Positions 9,845-19,387 of a DNA stretch of 64,000 nucleotides are shown piece by piece. A program made the translations under genes and the position numbers. The stretch is from Chrysaora quinquecirrha (lineage: Eukaryota; Cnidaria; Scyphozoa; Semaeostomeae; Pelagiidae). The DNA is taken from assembly GCA_014526335.1 (NCBI GenBank), contig JACTAT010000010.1, positions 557,184-621,183 on the forward strand. The letters run 5' to 3'. A model generated the notes under the pieces. That model did not search any database. It was given only the letters and a program-made list of their open reading frames with translations, and was not told the DNA's origin. Position 1 is the first letter of the stretch. Each line of letters begins with the position of its first letter.

Positions 9845-10371
9845 TGATTGTGACTGTATTGTATCAGATAGGAAAAGTCGCTAAAAGATGTATAATACGA
9901 GTAAGGTTGAGGATAATCGTTGTAGAAGCTATTCAGAAAATTTACTAGATCGTTTGGTAAGGTTTCAGTGTTGTTTATAATAGATTTTGCCACATCTGGA
10001 CGACACTGAATCTTTGGAAGTGAGTTTAAGATGTTTTCATAGATTGATGTATGTAGCCATTTTTGTTTTGTTAAATCTTTGTAAATGTTTGCGTATACTC
10101 CACTGGCATTATATGTTTCTGGAATATACCATCTTTTAAACCATAAATCATTTTGCATAGCTATACGCTGTGAATGTGGCAAAGATGCATTTAACAGACA
10201 CGTACTCCACTGTTTTGTTCTACTAAAATCTATCTGACCAAATGGTCTGTTAATGAAATGTTCATTGGTATTATTTTCCCTGTCGCTGGTGTTGGATATT
10301 GCTGTGAAATACGTTTCATTGACGTTTTTTCCCAATGCAGTGTCCAGTCTTGATCCAGTATTGCTAGCCAT
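9832..10371 (-). CDS. Unknown 179-residue Polinton 1 protein
   Basis: An intact ORF from the ATG at 10371. The sequence is Asn/Ser/Tyr-rich without long hydrophobic segments, coiled coil or zinc ligands. Aromatic residues cluster in LWFKRWYIPETYN (about residue 75) and near the C-terminus (PQPYSYYTSFSDFSYL). It overlaps the C-terminal end of the integrase region by 8 bases and the downstream gene by 13 bases, implying co-expression or tightly packed transcripts. No family is recognised. Its place directly after the integrase and before the capsid block suggests a late or structural gene, but that is inference. Confidence 0.4.
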   Translation of the reverse strand: MASNTGSRLDTALGKNVNETYFTAISNTSDRENNTNEHFINRPFGQIDFSRTKQWSTCLLNASLPHSQRIAMQNDLWFKRWYIPETYNASGVYANIYKDLTKQKWLHTSIYENILNSLPKIQCRPDVAKSIINNTETLPNDLVNFLNSFYNDYPQPYSYYTSFSDFSYLIQYSHNQCLV

Positions 10372-11653
10372 TTAAAAAATGTAGAAAAACACTCGAAGAT
10401 ATTTTCTTCTGTTGCTTCTCTTCTCTGGATATTCTATTAAGAATTTTTTCAGGTATCCAAATTGGTTGGTAGTATTCTGCAATTTGAATAAGGATCCACT
10501 TTTTGTAATGCTCACCTTCAGCAGCAGCAGCAGCAGCAGTAGGATCAGTGAACTGTTTGATTTTTGAATTGACTATCTTAAAGTTGGCTGGGAAAGTTGT
10601 TTTTGATAATTCAGGATACTGAAAAGAGCCTTGGATATTTTCATGTCTTATATCTTCAATTCTATAGGTAATGGGATATGTAGAATTGTCTACATCTGTT
10701 ATTTGAAAAAGCTGATCACTATATTGCTGTTGAAGTCCTCTTTGAAATGTGGTGTCTTCTTTTGCAATATGCACCCAATCTCATTTTCGAAGTAAAGGTT
10801 TTCCAAGTTTCTTATCCCAAACTGCTCCCTTTTTGTGCAGTTCTTTAGTTTCACGCTTTTGAATCGATTCTTCGATATTAATTCTCGCTTGATTTACATT
10901 TATAGGATCTATTTCATTTGGAGCAAGCTTTGTCGTTTTATTAGGAGTCTGGTTAAAGGCATTCACAACATCTTGTAAATGACCAATGTACTTGTTATTA
11001 TTCATCAGTGCAATTTGAACCAATTTTCTTTTAATAATTCTATTTGCTCTTTCGACAATTGCACATTTGATATTCATATCTAGAGTTGTTACGTGTCTTA
11101 TGTTTCATTCTTTCTCTTTCAAGTACTGATAAATCGATTTGTTCAAAAACTCTTTTCCATTGTCAGTGTACAGAATATGTGGTCTTGACAAGGTTTGATG
11201 TTCAAAAATGTTTTGTAGTGCATTTAAAACATCGTCTTTACTTTTTGTTTTGCATGGGCTTGAGTATAACTTCTTGGTAAATTGATCAATAACATTTAGG
11301 ATAAAATGTATGTTTTTATTCTGTCGAGCATAGTTGGACATGTCCATAAGATCAGCTTCCCAAATTTGATTCGGATTAAAAATCTTGTATGGTCTGCGTA
11401 GAAACTTTTTTCTCCTTGGTTTGTATTTGGTATGCATTTCATGTTGAAGTTTCCATTCATTTAATATTTTGTAGGAAAGTTGTTTGAAACGAGCAAGCTT
11501 TTTCAAATGTTTATAGAACGTTGCTAGACCACTAAAAGATCCAGAAAATATTGGATCAGTATAGAGATTATTAAGATCGTTGAATAGCTCTTTTTTCCTG
11601 CCAGTCCCATCATCTTTGCCATCGTAAGTGCTGCTGCTGTTTTTTTTAGTCAT
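10364..11653 (-). pseudogene. Polinton-type DDE integrase (Polinton 1), two in-frame TGA stops
   Basis: The reading frame from the ATG at 11653 is continuous to 10364 except for TGA codons at 11105-11107 and 10781-10783. An N-terminal region of about 90 residues ends in a basic patch. The core carries the retroviral-type triad: Asp in WEADLMDM (about residue 101), Asp in LYTDNGKEFLN and Glu in AIVERANRIIK. The tail contains an Ala run coded by GCA repeats (10521-10542). No chromodomain is obvious, unlike Polinton 2. The family inserts linear element DNA and makes 6-bp target duplications. An upstream in-frame ATG at 11701 would add a hydrophobic leader and is considered less likely. The enzyme cannot be made whole from this copy. 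Confidence 0.85.
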
Positions 11654-11770
11654 GATGACAAGACAAACCAAATAAAAACAGAAGAAATCATGTACTCGCA
11701 TACATATACGGTTGATTGGAAAAAAGAATGGAAGCTATTGCTCTATTATGTATAAAATTGTCATTTTTTT

Positions 11771-12096
11771 TTATTTTATGTATGGAATAGAAAGAAAAGG
11801 AAACAGTTTTTTAATAATTATTTTTAAAACGATGGAACTTTTGTAAGTGTCCTTTAGAATATTTAAGGTATTTTCTGGGATTTTCATAATTGGAGATTTG
11901 TCATTTGTTTCATCATCATAATCGAGAAACTCATCCTCTTGAAATAAAGGCAGTTCACCAACATCCAGTTCATTATCTAGATATTTAACTCTATGTAACT
12001 TCATTTCAGGAACTTCCTTCATCTTGTCAAAGAGTAATTTAACTATTTTTTTGTGCTCTTTACTTCCAAGTTCTCCATCTTCACCTTTGTAATTCT
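11771..12096 (-). pseudogene. 3' part of the Asp/His/Asn-rich gene, split by a hAT-type element
   Basis: About 108 open codons read out of the element at 12097-12644 to the stop at 11771. The sequence is acidic, with an ELPLFQEDEFLDYDDE segment. The frame is in register with the 5' part at 12645-13577 across the duplicated GTAATTCT target. This shows that the insertion divided a single gene. No function is recognised. Confidence 0.55.
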
Positions 12097-12644
12097 CAGT
12101 GCTCTCACTTTTGAGGAAATTTCCTTAAACTGAGGAATTTTGCCGACTTTTGACGAACTTTTTAAGGAATCTAAATTTTTAAGGAACTTCTAAGGAATTT
12201 TCCAATTTAACACCAAAGAAGAAAATATAATCCATAATATACTCCAAAATTGAACATAACAGAACAAAATTCCATAACAGAACAAAAAAGACCAAAACAA
12301 TAAGAATTCTTGAAAGTTATTACTTAGAAACTACTGTTCATCGATGATAGCAAGCTCCTGCCCGATATTTCATTGTGTACAGGTGTGAGTCAGTTTTAGC
12401 GGTTCTCGTGTATGTATTCTTAAGATATACATCTATTTATAGATCTGATAGCTATTATAAAGGATTGAACATTCCAATTTGGCAAAATTTGTGATATTGA
12501 ACTATAGCAACACATTATAAGGGGGTCTAATAGAGAGTTCTATGAAAAATTACACAAATACCGAAATCTGAGGAATTTTGATGAAATCTAAGGAATTTTT
12601 CGTGAACTTTCGAGGAATTTTATATGAGCAAAGTGAGAGCCCTG
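12097..12644. mobile_element. Small non-autonomous hAT-type element
   Basis: The 548-bp element begins CAGTGCTCTCACTTT and its other end, read inward, is CAGGGCTCTCACTTT. It is flanked by a perfect 8-bp duplication, GTAATTCT (12089-12096 and 12645-12652). The subterminal regions hold repeated AAGGAATTTT/GAGGAATTTT motifs on both sides. Short inverted ends, 8-bp duplications and no coding capacity identify a hAT MITE. Its ends differ from those of the element at 2052-3348, so it belongs to another family. Confidence 0.88.
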
Positions 12645-13577
12645 GTAATTCTGCTGTAAGTTGTCATAGTATGCAACATGCTTGTCGTTGTCATAGCTGT
12701 CTTCATTCATATCATCAGCATCATTATTGTTGTTGTTGTTGTTGCTGTTGTTGTTGTTGTTGTTATTTTGGTAAGCAGAATTTCTTTTTTGTCTTTTTGA
12801 CGTTACTCTTTTATCATTGCTAATAATAGAGCTCTTGTATATTTGTCTTTGCAGTTGTTTTATATGTTCCTTTTCTTGAATCTTTTGTCTTTTCTTATTC
12901 ATACACCTTATCAATTGTTGCAAGTAGTAGTTTTCATCGTGATGTGTAAATTTTTCATCATGTTCCTCTGACGAAGAAAAATCCGAACTTTCATTGTCGT
13001 CGTCATAAGATGATTTTAACCTTTTGTTGTCTGCGCGAGATTTTGCCTTTTTACCGCGAGAAGAACCACCACCACCACCACCACCACCACCACTATTCAA
13101 CATTTTGTGTGGTCTTTTTCTTGAGCTCTTTCTACTGCTGCTTCTGACATTGTCAACATCATGATCATCATTATCACGATGATGATGATGATGATGATCA
13201 TCATCGTCATCATCATCATTATCATCATTATCATCATCATCATGCAGACCACCTGGAGCCGATTGAAAATATTCGTTATGAGGTAATTTTCCATGTTGTT
13301 GTTGCTGTTTCGGGTAACGTTTCATTCCATTAAAATTAAAACATGTTTCATCATAATTGTCTAATTGATCATGTTCTAAAAAAGGATTTTCCATTTGTGA
13401 CGACATTTTACTCTGTGGTGAAGTACCACTACTGCTACTACTAGCACCACTGCTATTATTATTCTTCTTTAATGAAGTTATAGGCTTATTTAAGAAGTCA
13501 AATAACAATGGCGATAGGTTCTTGTATATGTCAGTATTGCAATTTTTACCTTTTATAAAATCATCATCATCACACAA
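12645..13577 (-). pseudogene. 5' part of the Asp/His/Asn-rich gene with extreme low-complexity runs
   Basis: An open frame of about 310 codons on the distal side of the hAT-type insertion. It has no convincing ATG at its beginning; openness extends somewhat upstream without one, so the start is unknown. It contains runs of Ser, Gln, Asp, His, Gly and Asn, all from trinucleotide repeats (13040-13095 Gly, 13180-13245 Asp/His, 12722-12768 Asn). Two basic clusters resemble nuclear-localisation signals (KSSRKRPHK and SKRQKRNS). The composition implies a disordered, probably nuclear or DNA-associated protein. No family is recognised. Confidence 0.5.
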
Positions 13578-13734
13578 TATACTGTTTATTGCTGTTGCCG
13601 TCGCTGTTGCAGGTTTTTGATTCTGCGAATTATACTCTATACTGACTTGATTTTTAAATTGTTTAATTAATTTTTCTTTTCAAGTACTTAATCAGTTTTC
13701 TAGTTTTCTCTATTGATTTAAAGATTCATCATGT

Positions 13735-14976
13735 TCATATTTTATCCTCATCAAATGTAAATCGTTTACTACTAGGTATGTTTTTGGTTAGTTGAAATTC
13801 AGCCACAGTTTTTCTGCTGTTTAGTATGTCTTTTAAAACTGGCGGGTCTTTAAAAGCTTTTCTTTGTTTTCTTTTTCTTCTTCTTCGTTCTGTAACAAGA
13901 TGATGATGATGCTCAGACTCTGATCCCTCCACTCTTACTGCTCTCGGCTGTGTGTTGCTGGTACTCCCTGGCTGCTGACCAAGATTGAAATACTCCGTAC
14001 CATGTTGTTGTTGTTGTTGTTTTGCTTTCCTTGGCGGTTGTCGACGTTGTGTTGTTGTTCTTGTTGTTGTTGAACCAGATAACGGTCTTTTCCTCCTTTT
14101 CTTCAAAAAGTGAACTATAGGGGAATCGCGAATTGAATAATCTTTGTCTTTTTGGGCCAATGGTCGCTTTCTTTTACTAATCGGAGGTACACTCTGTAAT
14201 TTTGTTACGTATCCCTTATTACTTTGGCTGTCTCTTTCTTTCGCTTTCTCGAGTTTTATAATTGAAGATGCATGTTTCCGAAGAAATTTATTGCCAATCA
14301 TGTTACTGGTATCAAAGCCACGTTTGTTTAAAGCATAAACAAATGCATTGGTGCCTTCAGGTCGCTCTCTCAAATTTTCATAATCATTGTTGAAATAATG
14401 TAAAAGCTTGGTCGATGCTCTTGGATCAGTAGAAACTTTTCTGCCGTCAATGTACAAAGAATTATTCTCACCTTTATAAATAATACCAGGGTATTGAGCA
14501 AGAAACGACTTCAAATGAATCGTGTGAAAATGTGAACTGTCACTTAATGATTTTGGTAATTCTTGCAATGTATTTGCAGGATTGTTCACAAAATTATCGT
14601 ATTTTTCATCTTCAAGTTTTTTCAAGACATTTAATTTCGTTTCTCTGTCAATTAACAAATGTCTGTATTTTTCCATTCCAGCTGTTGTAGAGAGTAGATT
14701 TCTATTTTTTCGAACACTTTCTATGTTTTTATTGATTTGTTTCAATTCAGGAGAAGTGAGTTGGCTTTGAATGCGTTGGTCAATATTTGTTATTAATGAG
14801 TTAGCTTTTCTATATTTTTGAGCTTCAATCAAATGGTAACGATATGCATCTGGATTATTGGCATTTTCTTTTTCCTGTTGCACGTGTCGAGCTAGTGTAT
14901 TCTCTTGCATTGATGGAAGAACTTTTTTTGCGGAATTTATGGCCCATCGGTACAGAGCTTTAGGAACCAAAACCAT
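13735..14976 (-). CDS. Basic Polinton 1 protein with a conserved-looking central domain
   Basis: A 413-codon ORF; the first ATG used is at 14976. Just upstream, a different frame from an ATG at 15074 continues to the same place, so a frameshift near 14970-14985 has probably removed about 30 N-terminal residues. The first 140 residues are helical and charged. Around residues 165-225 there is a compact globular part including NSLYIDGRKVSTDPRAS and a PEGTNAFVYALNKRG segment. This layout is similar to an unnamed protein common in Polintons, as I recall it. The last 150 residues are Arg/Lys/Gln-rich with several nuclear-localisation-like clusters. Possible roles include DNA binding or scaffolding; none can be proven. 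Confidence 0.5.
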   Translation of the reverse strand: MVLVPKALYRWAINSAKKVLPSMQENTLARHVQQEKENANNPDAYRYHLIEAQKYRKANSLITNIDQRIQSQLTSPELKQINKNIESVRKNRNLLSTTAGMEKYRHLLIDRETKLNVLKKLEDEKYDNFVNNPANTLQELPKSLSDSSHFHTIHLKSFLAQYPGIIYKGENNSLYIDGRKVSTDPRASTKLLHYFNNDYENLRERPEGTNAFVYALNKRGFDTSNMIGNKFLRKHASSIIKLEKAKERDSQSNKGYVTKLQSVPPISKRKRPLAQKDKDYSIRDSPIVHFLKKRRKRPLSGSTTTRTTTQRRQPPRKAKQQQQQHGTEYFNLGQQPGSTSNTQPRAVRVEGSESEHHHHLVTERRRRKRKQRKAFKDPPVLKDILNSRKTVAEFQLTKNIPSSKRFTFDEDKI

Positions 14977-15246
14977 AGATCCATACGCTCATTGTAGTTA
15001 GGTGTTGGATTTGTAGTTGTTACACTAGCAGCAGCACCAGCACCACCACTGTCGTCACCACCGTCAGTATGCATTTTTTGTCATAATCAGAGGAGAAAAA
15101 CCGCAAAACAGCAACTCTAGTGAAAGTTTGACCAAAGATTGTTTTGACTTTGTTGCAAGATTGTAGCTATATTATTATCTATGTACTGGTAGTGATATAT
15201 GTACTAACTATCTAATTGTTTAATCAAATCATTTGTTTTAAATTGG

Positions 15247-16071
15247 TTATTTGCTACTTGAAACACAACAACTGTTTATTAAAATAAGTTTTCTTGCATT
15301 ACAGGCATACCAGAAACAACCATTGAACTCAATGACATTTCTTATCTCTTTTTGGTCTTGAAAATACTCTGTATAATACCCATCAACATAGTAGCAGCTT
15401 GGAACTAAAGCAGTGGGAATTTTTTGTTGTTGAAATTTCTTTTTCAGCTTTTTCTGCTCGTATACACATAAGCAAAGTCTTTGCTGTCTGTGTAATACAA
15501 TACCTTTTGGCAACAACTCTGTTCTTTCGATATAATCCAGACAAACTTTTGATGCTAGACTGTCTCCTCTCTAATAAAGTTCATGTCTTGACAGTTGCAG
15601 TTTTAAAAAGTCACCAATTTTTGTATCTTTATAAATAACTGGTCTTCCAATAAACTGCCCTTTACCCAGACAGTACAGATAGAGCGAATTTGCATCAAAA
15701 CCTTTCACAAATGGATGTCTCTCTGAATTTTTTCTTGAAAATATTATACTTTGACCTCCAACTTCACTTCTTTGAATTGTTTTGTAAATAAAAGAATTGT
15801 CAATATGATATAGTGTATTTCGTGGAACATGCTTCATTAGAATCTGTTTTGCAAGTCCTGGAAGAGAAATGCCATCTCTAAACAAATCTACGTCCTTTGT
15901 TTGCAATTGAATAGCATAGTTTGTGAGAGCTGTCAAAAACGGAATGACATCTTGAGTATTGTAGAAACGCAAATAGTCTCCTATGCAAGTCCACTTTTGA
16001 TCATTCCACATTTTACATAACATTTGATATTTTTCACGACCTGTCTTTGGACGATCTTTCATGTTTGCGAT

Positions 16072-16120
<49 letters not shown>

Positions 16121-16173
16121 ACAGGAAGAGCAGGATCAGCAGCAGGAGTAGTAGTGGTGGTAGTACCGACCAT
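15247..16173 (-). pseudogene. Protein-primed DNA polymerase B fragment (Polinton 1)
   Basis: Two open stretches in the same frame are separated by a TAG at 15571-15573. Recognisable pPolB blocks are YLRFYNTQDVIPFLTAL, then ISLPGLAKQIL, and GFDANSLYLYCLGKGQF (polymerase motif A region with DANSLY). An EFNGCFWYAC segment follows. An Asp run coded by ATC repeats (16072-16120) precedes them. The N-terminal exonuclease and the C-terminal part of the palm domain, including motif C, are absent. The fragment would therefore not polymerise DNA. It lies at the end of the element on the same strand as the structural genes. Seen: motifs, stop and truncation. Known: the family copies Polinton genomes by protein priming. 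Confidence 0.85.
16072..16121. repeat. (ATC)n microsatellite in the polymerase fragment
   Basis: About 16 uninterrupted ATC/TCA units, giving an Asp run on the minus strand. Confidence 0.9.
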
Positions 16174-16384
16174 GTTAGTAGTAGAAAGCCGCAGATTATC
16201 ATTCTTAATCCTCCATCGATTAAATTCACTTTCAAGTTTATTTTCTTTAGTTAAAGAACTAAAAAGAAAAAAATACTGCTATTGTATAGCTAACTATATT
16301 TATACATCCAATCATTCTCAACTGATCAGTAGTTTTCTCAGTTTTGAGTTTTGAGTTAGCAAGAGTCAGCAATCTTTTTTTAAG

Positions 16385-16502
16385 TGAGTAGTGCCTATGA
16401 ACTGAACGGAGAAGTCTTCGTACAAGACGAATTAAAGTTTGATTATTTCATTGGGAGCAAACACTGGTGCAAAGTCTGGAAAAACAACCCCCACGATGAA
16501 AG
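16385..16502 (+). CDS. Putative internal exon of an unknown gene
   Basis: Bounded by a pyrimidine-rich acceptor (ends AAG at 16382-16384) and the donor AG|GTAATA at 16503. The frame encodes a peptide with FDYFIGSKHWCKVWKNN near its end. Joined to the exon at 16683-16902 the codon phase is kept. No family is recognised and the strand is opposite to Polinton 1, so a host gene or captured fragment are both possible. Confidence 0.35.
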
Positions 16503-16682
16503 GTAATAAAAAGTTCTTCCATTTTATGATATTTTATGCGATTTAATATTTAAAATGTAAATGATCAAACGATGTACGGGGAGTAAATTCCACAAAGGTT
16601 CTACTAAATAATTTGTTGCTTATACTTCTCATTTGTCTTTTATTTATGTCAATTTGTTGATAGACAATCTCTTTCTCAATAG

Positions 16683-16902
16683 AATCCAAAACTACAGACA
16701 AAAAGTGACCAACGTGGCAAAGAATGAATCCTTTGAGAAGGCCAATATGGAAAAGAATAAAATCTGGTCAGATTTGAAATTTGCTCAGGTTGCAGCAGAG
16801 ACAGGAGATAGCATTGAGAGCCTAAAAGAAGAAGGCGACTGGGTGCATGTGCACACCATAAAAGACGCACATAAAAAATTTATCAGGATGCATCCGTCTT
16901 AG
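16683..16902 (+). CDS. Putative last exon of an unknown gene
   Basis: Follows a pyrimidine-rich acceptor ending in TAG at 16680-16682 and ends at the TAG at 16900-16902. About 73 codons of Lys/Glu-rich, helical-looking sequence, including NVAKNESFEKANMEKNK and a GDWVHVHTIKDAHKKF segment. A 180-bp intron would join it in phase to the exon at 16385-16502, which is the main argument that these are real exons rather than chance ORFs. The product is not recognised. Transcript data would decide. Confidence 0.4.
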
Positions 16903-18100
16903 GCAGGTACGAGTCCGTCTTTGTCTCTTTATATCTTCTCATTATCGATATTTTTAAGACATGTTTACTGTCTGGAATCTCGTAGACTACAGTCTTTGCT
17001 GGAATATCAATTTGTTTCAAATAAAGCTCCTAAAAATTGTTCCATTTTTACAACAATCTCGTACACGTTCTCTTTGATGAGTAAAATTCTCCTCAAACTT
17101 TTCGATATCGTTCCGTCTCAATGTGTTTCCTAGACATTCTATATTGCCTGAACTAATAAAAGTTTTTGTCTTCCAATTCTAGAGCGTGGATTTGGATCCC
17201 CTAATGATCCCAAAAATATTGAAGATAAAGACACAAGAAAATCCTGAACATTTATAAACTCTATTTATGTCTTTTTGTTTTTATGTATATATATATAGTA
17301 GTTTTAATGTATATGTAGTGGTTTTAATGCAAAGGTATACGCTTGTTTTTCTTACATACAAAAGCTTGATGCTTGTGAACATTGCTTGTGTGCAAATTTC
17401 AATCGGATATAGATAGTAAAAAATGTCAATTGAACGCATGAGAAACAGAGTAAAAAAGTATCAAGAGAATCATCATATTTTACGCTAAATCAACTCAGTA
17501 TTGAGTTTTGGAAACCCACCATTGTTATTTCTGCTCAAAATTTACTTTGGCAACCCACTGTTGTCTTTCCTGCCCAAACTTGACTTTTGTCGTCTACAAT
17601 TGTCTTTTCTGCCCAACATTCTTTCCCATTGTTCATTTCCCACACATTCCTTGCCTCGGTCTCATGCTCTCACATGACGTCATCCATATTCTAGCCTCGA
17701 TATGGGCTATACCCCCTCTTATCCCTCACTACTATATACTACTAGTACTGATAGAGTGTTGGTATCTCTTATGGAGGATAAGAGAAGACCAACTCCGATG
17801 CAAAATATGGATGAATAACAGGTGCCTTTTTCATTGATACTTCTTACTTCTTCAACTAAATGGCATGAGAGTTGGGCATAGCTGTGAGGGTTGTGAGAGG
17901 ATATTGAAAAGTGAGAGGATATTGAGCATCAATCAGCAAGATAAATATTCAAAGTCATACGTCCAAACATTATTTATCTCATATATGAGAATCTTAGATG
18001 TAGGTACTGGTTGCTTTTGTGATCCACGGAAGCCTTTTTGAAATACACAATCAACGAAAAACAAAAAGGCAAAAGTTTCAATGTTAGGCCTTTTTAATTA
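16903..18100. other. Non-coding interval
   Basis: AT-rich intergenic DNA. No family or structured repeat is recognised; open frames here look like chance. Confidence 0.4.
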
Positions 18101-18104
18101 GGGC

Positions 18105-18290
18105 TTACAGGCCTTCTCTACTGTGTGAAGCTTTAAAAAAGCAGTTTGCACCTGCAACACTAAATTGACACAAATGAGGTGAAGATATGAGAAATGTATT
18201 CTTTGTTTCTACTGTAATCATAAATTGTTTATGAACAGTCTAGTAAGTCGTAACAAGGAAGTGTGCTTCCAACTTAAAATCCTCTCCCAT
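18105..18290 (+). pseudogene. Possible nuclear copy of the mitochondrial 12S rRNA 3' end
   Basis: The segment contains AAGTCGTAACAAGG at 18245-18258, the near-universal sequence at the 3' end of small-subunit rRNA. Upstream, GTGAAGCTTTAAAAAAGCA and ATGAGGTGAAG followed by an AAATG segment recall, in the same order, the terminal third of metazoan mitochondrial 12S rRNA. It is not followed by the GTTTCCGTAGGTGAACC of cytoplasmic 18S rRNA. Similarity is patchy and judged by eye; it could be coincidence around a 14-bp match. Confidence 0.28.
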
Positions 18291-19355
18291 CACTTTAAAA
18301 ACCTTAATGTTGTCAAATATCGGAATATTTGTTTTTGTTTTACTCGTTCTTTTTGTACAGTTCTGTACGACATGCAAAGAAAACTCTAGTTCAACTTGAA
18401 CTACTTTCTAGTACATAATCATAATCCTTGGTATTCACTTAGATCATAGTCGTAAGCACTGTTTATTCTATTGACTCTGTTTCAATATTTTCATAGCAGT
18501 CCTCTGCAATAATATTTGCATTGTACCTTGGAGCAGTACTCCCTTCACAGTTTTAACGGCTTGTCCTCAAGCATAATAGGAAAAAGCATTTATCAATTTC
18601 TTTAGCCATTCTTATTGAGAAAATGAAATATGTTGATATTTAGAATCTGAAAGGATTACGAAAACTGGTTACTAACAAAACCAAAACAAAATGTTTTTTG
18701 TATTTTGAGAGATAGCATTCAAGCTACATGAGGTACATAGTATAGACCGCTCATAGGTATTTTGTAGAATGAACTACATTATTTCGTTGTTTTAACTATC
18801 AAAATGGCTCATGATTTCTTGCATTTCCTCATTTTATCAGGGGCGGCAAAGTGGTTCTTTGCACTTTTGATGGATAGGTAAGGGTACAATGGCTTTCCTC
18901 AAATGAAAACGTGCAGAACATTCAAAGAATTGGGTATCTTTTTTAAATTGGTTTGGATTGAGTCACCTTTCAATTATTTTAAAACAGAATGAGGATACTC
19001 TGTACTATATTTTCTTTTTCCCTTCATTATATCTGAGAGCACAGCATTCTGCTCTTTATAGGAGGTTGCCCAGTGCATCTTGAAATTTCCTAAAATAGCC
19101 AGAGAACAAGCAATATGAACAGATATATTTTATAAAAAATAGATACCTCAAAATATCTCCATTTTGAATCGGAATCCATACACTGGTGATTTCTTAAATT
19201 TAACAGAAAAGCTTCCAAGAGGGTTACTTATTTTCATACCCATAATTTATTCGGTACAAATGTGTTTCCAAATGCTTGACTTTTTAGCCAAAAAATCACA
19301 TGGAAACAATACAAAAAGTATCCCTTACAATAAGTATCCCTTACAAAAGTATCCC
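18291..19355. other. Non-coding interval
   Basis: No gene, known repeat or regulatory structure recognised. Confidence 0.4.
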
Positions 19356-19387
19356 TAACGGTTCTCCCAAAATAGGGAGAACCGTTA
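19356..19387. repeat. Perfect 13-bp hairpin
   Basis: TAACGGTTCTCCC, a 6-base AAAATA loop, and the exact reverse complement GGGAGAACCGTTA. It is preceded by three copies of an AAGTATCCCT unit at 19312-19356. It may be the end or centre of a foldback element. Confidence 0.7.

Larger units (their letters stand above)
507..16260 (-). mobile_element. Polinton 1 (Maverick/adintovirus-like element), decayed
   Basis: About 15.7 kb of closely packed minus-strand ORFs. Seen directly: a protein-primed-type DNA polymerase B fragment (15.2-16.2 kb), a DDE integrase (10.4-11.65 kb), an adenain-like cysteine protease (3.35-3.78 kb), a major-capsid-like ORF (3.9-5.5 kb), a penton-like ORF (6.35-7.95 kb) and a basic core-like ORF (5.7-6.2 kb). 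This gene set defines Polintons. No FtsK/A32-type packaging ATPase was found. Polymerase and structural genes share one strand, unlike Polinton 2. Terminal inverted repeats were not identified, so both limits are set by the outermost plausible ORFs. Two hAT-type insertions, several frameshifts and in-frame stops show it is not a functional copy. Confidence 0.85.

Noticed and set aside
10364..11653. Alternative genetic code with TGA as a sense codon
   Set aside because: TAG and TAA stops and frameshifts also occur in the same elements, so ordinary decay is simpler; left as a testable point.
12578..12823. Plus-strand ORF with a long Cys run
   Set aside because: Produced by GTT/TGT repeats opposite the Asn-rich minus-strand gene; spans the MITE boundary.
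17508..17837. Cys/His-rich plus-strand ORF resembling a zinc-finger protein
   Set aside because: Derived from a CCCACCATTGTT/CCCACTGTTGTC imperfect repeat; Cys spacing fits no finger class.
18240..18290. Cytoplasmic 18S rRNA 3' end
   Set aside because: The invariant sequence that should follow the GTAACAAGG core is absent.
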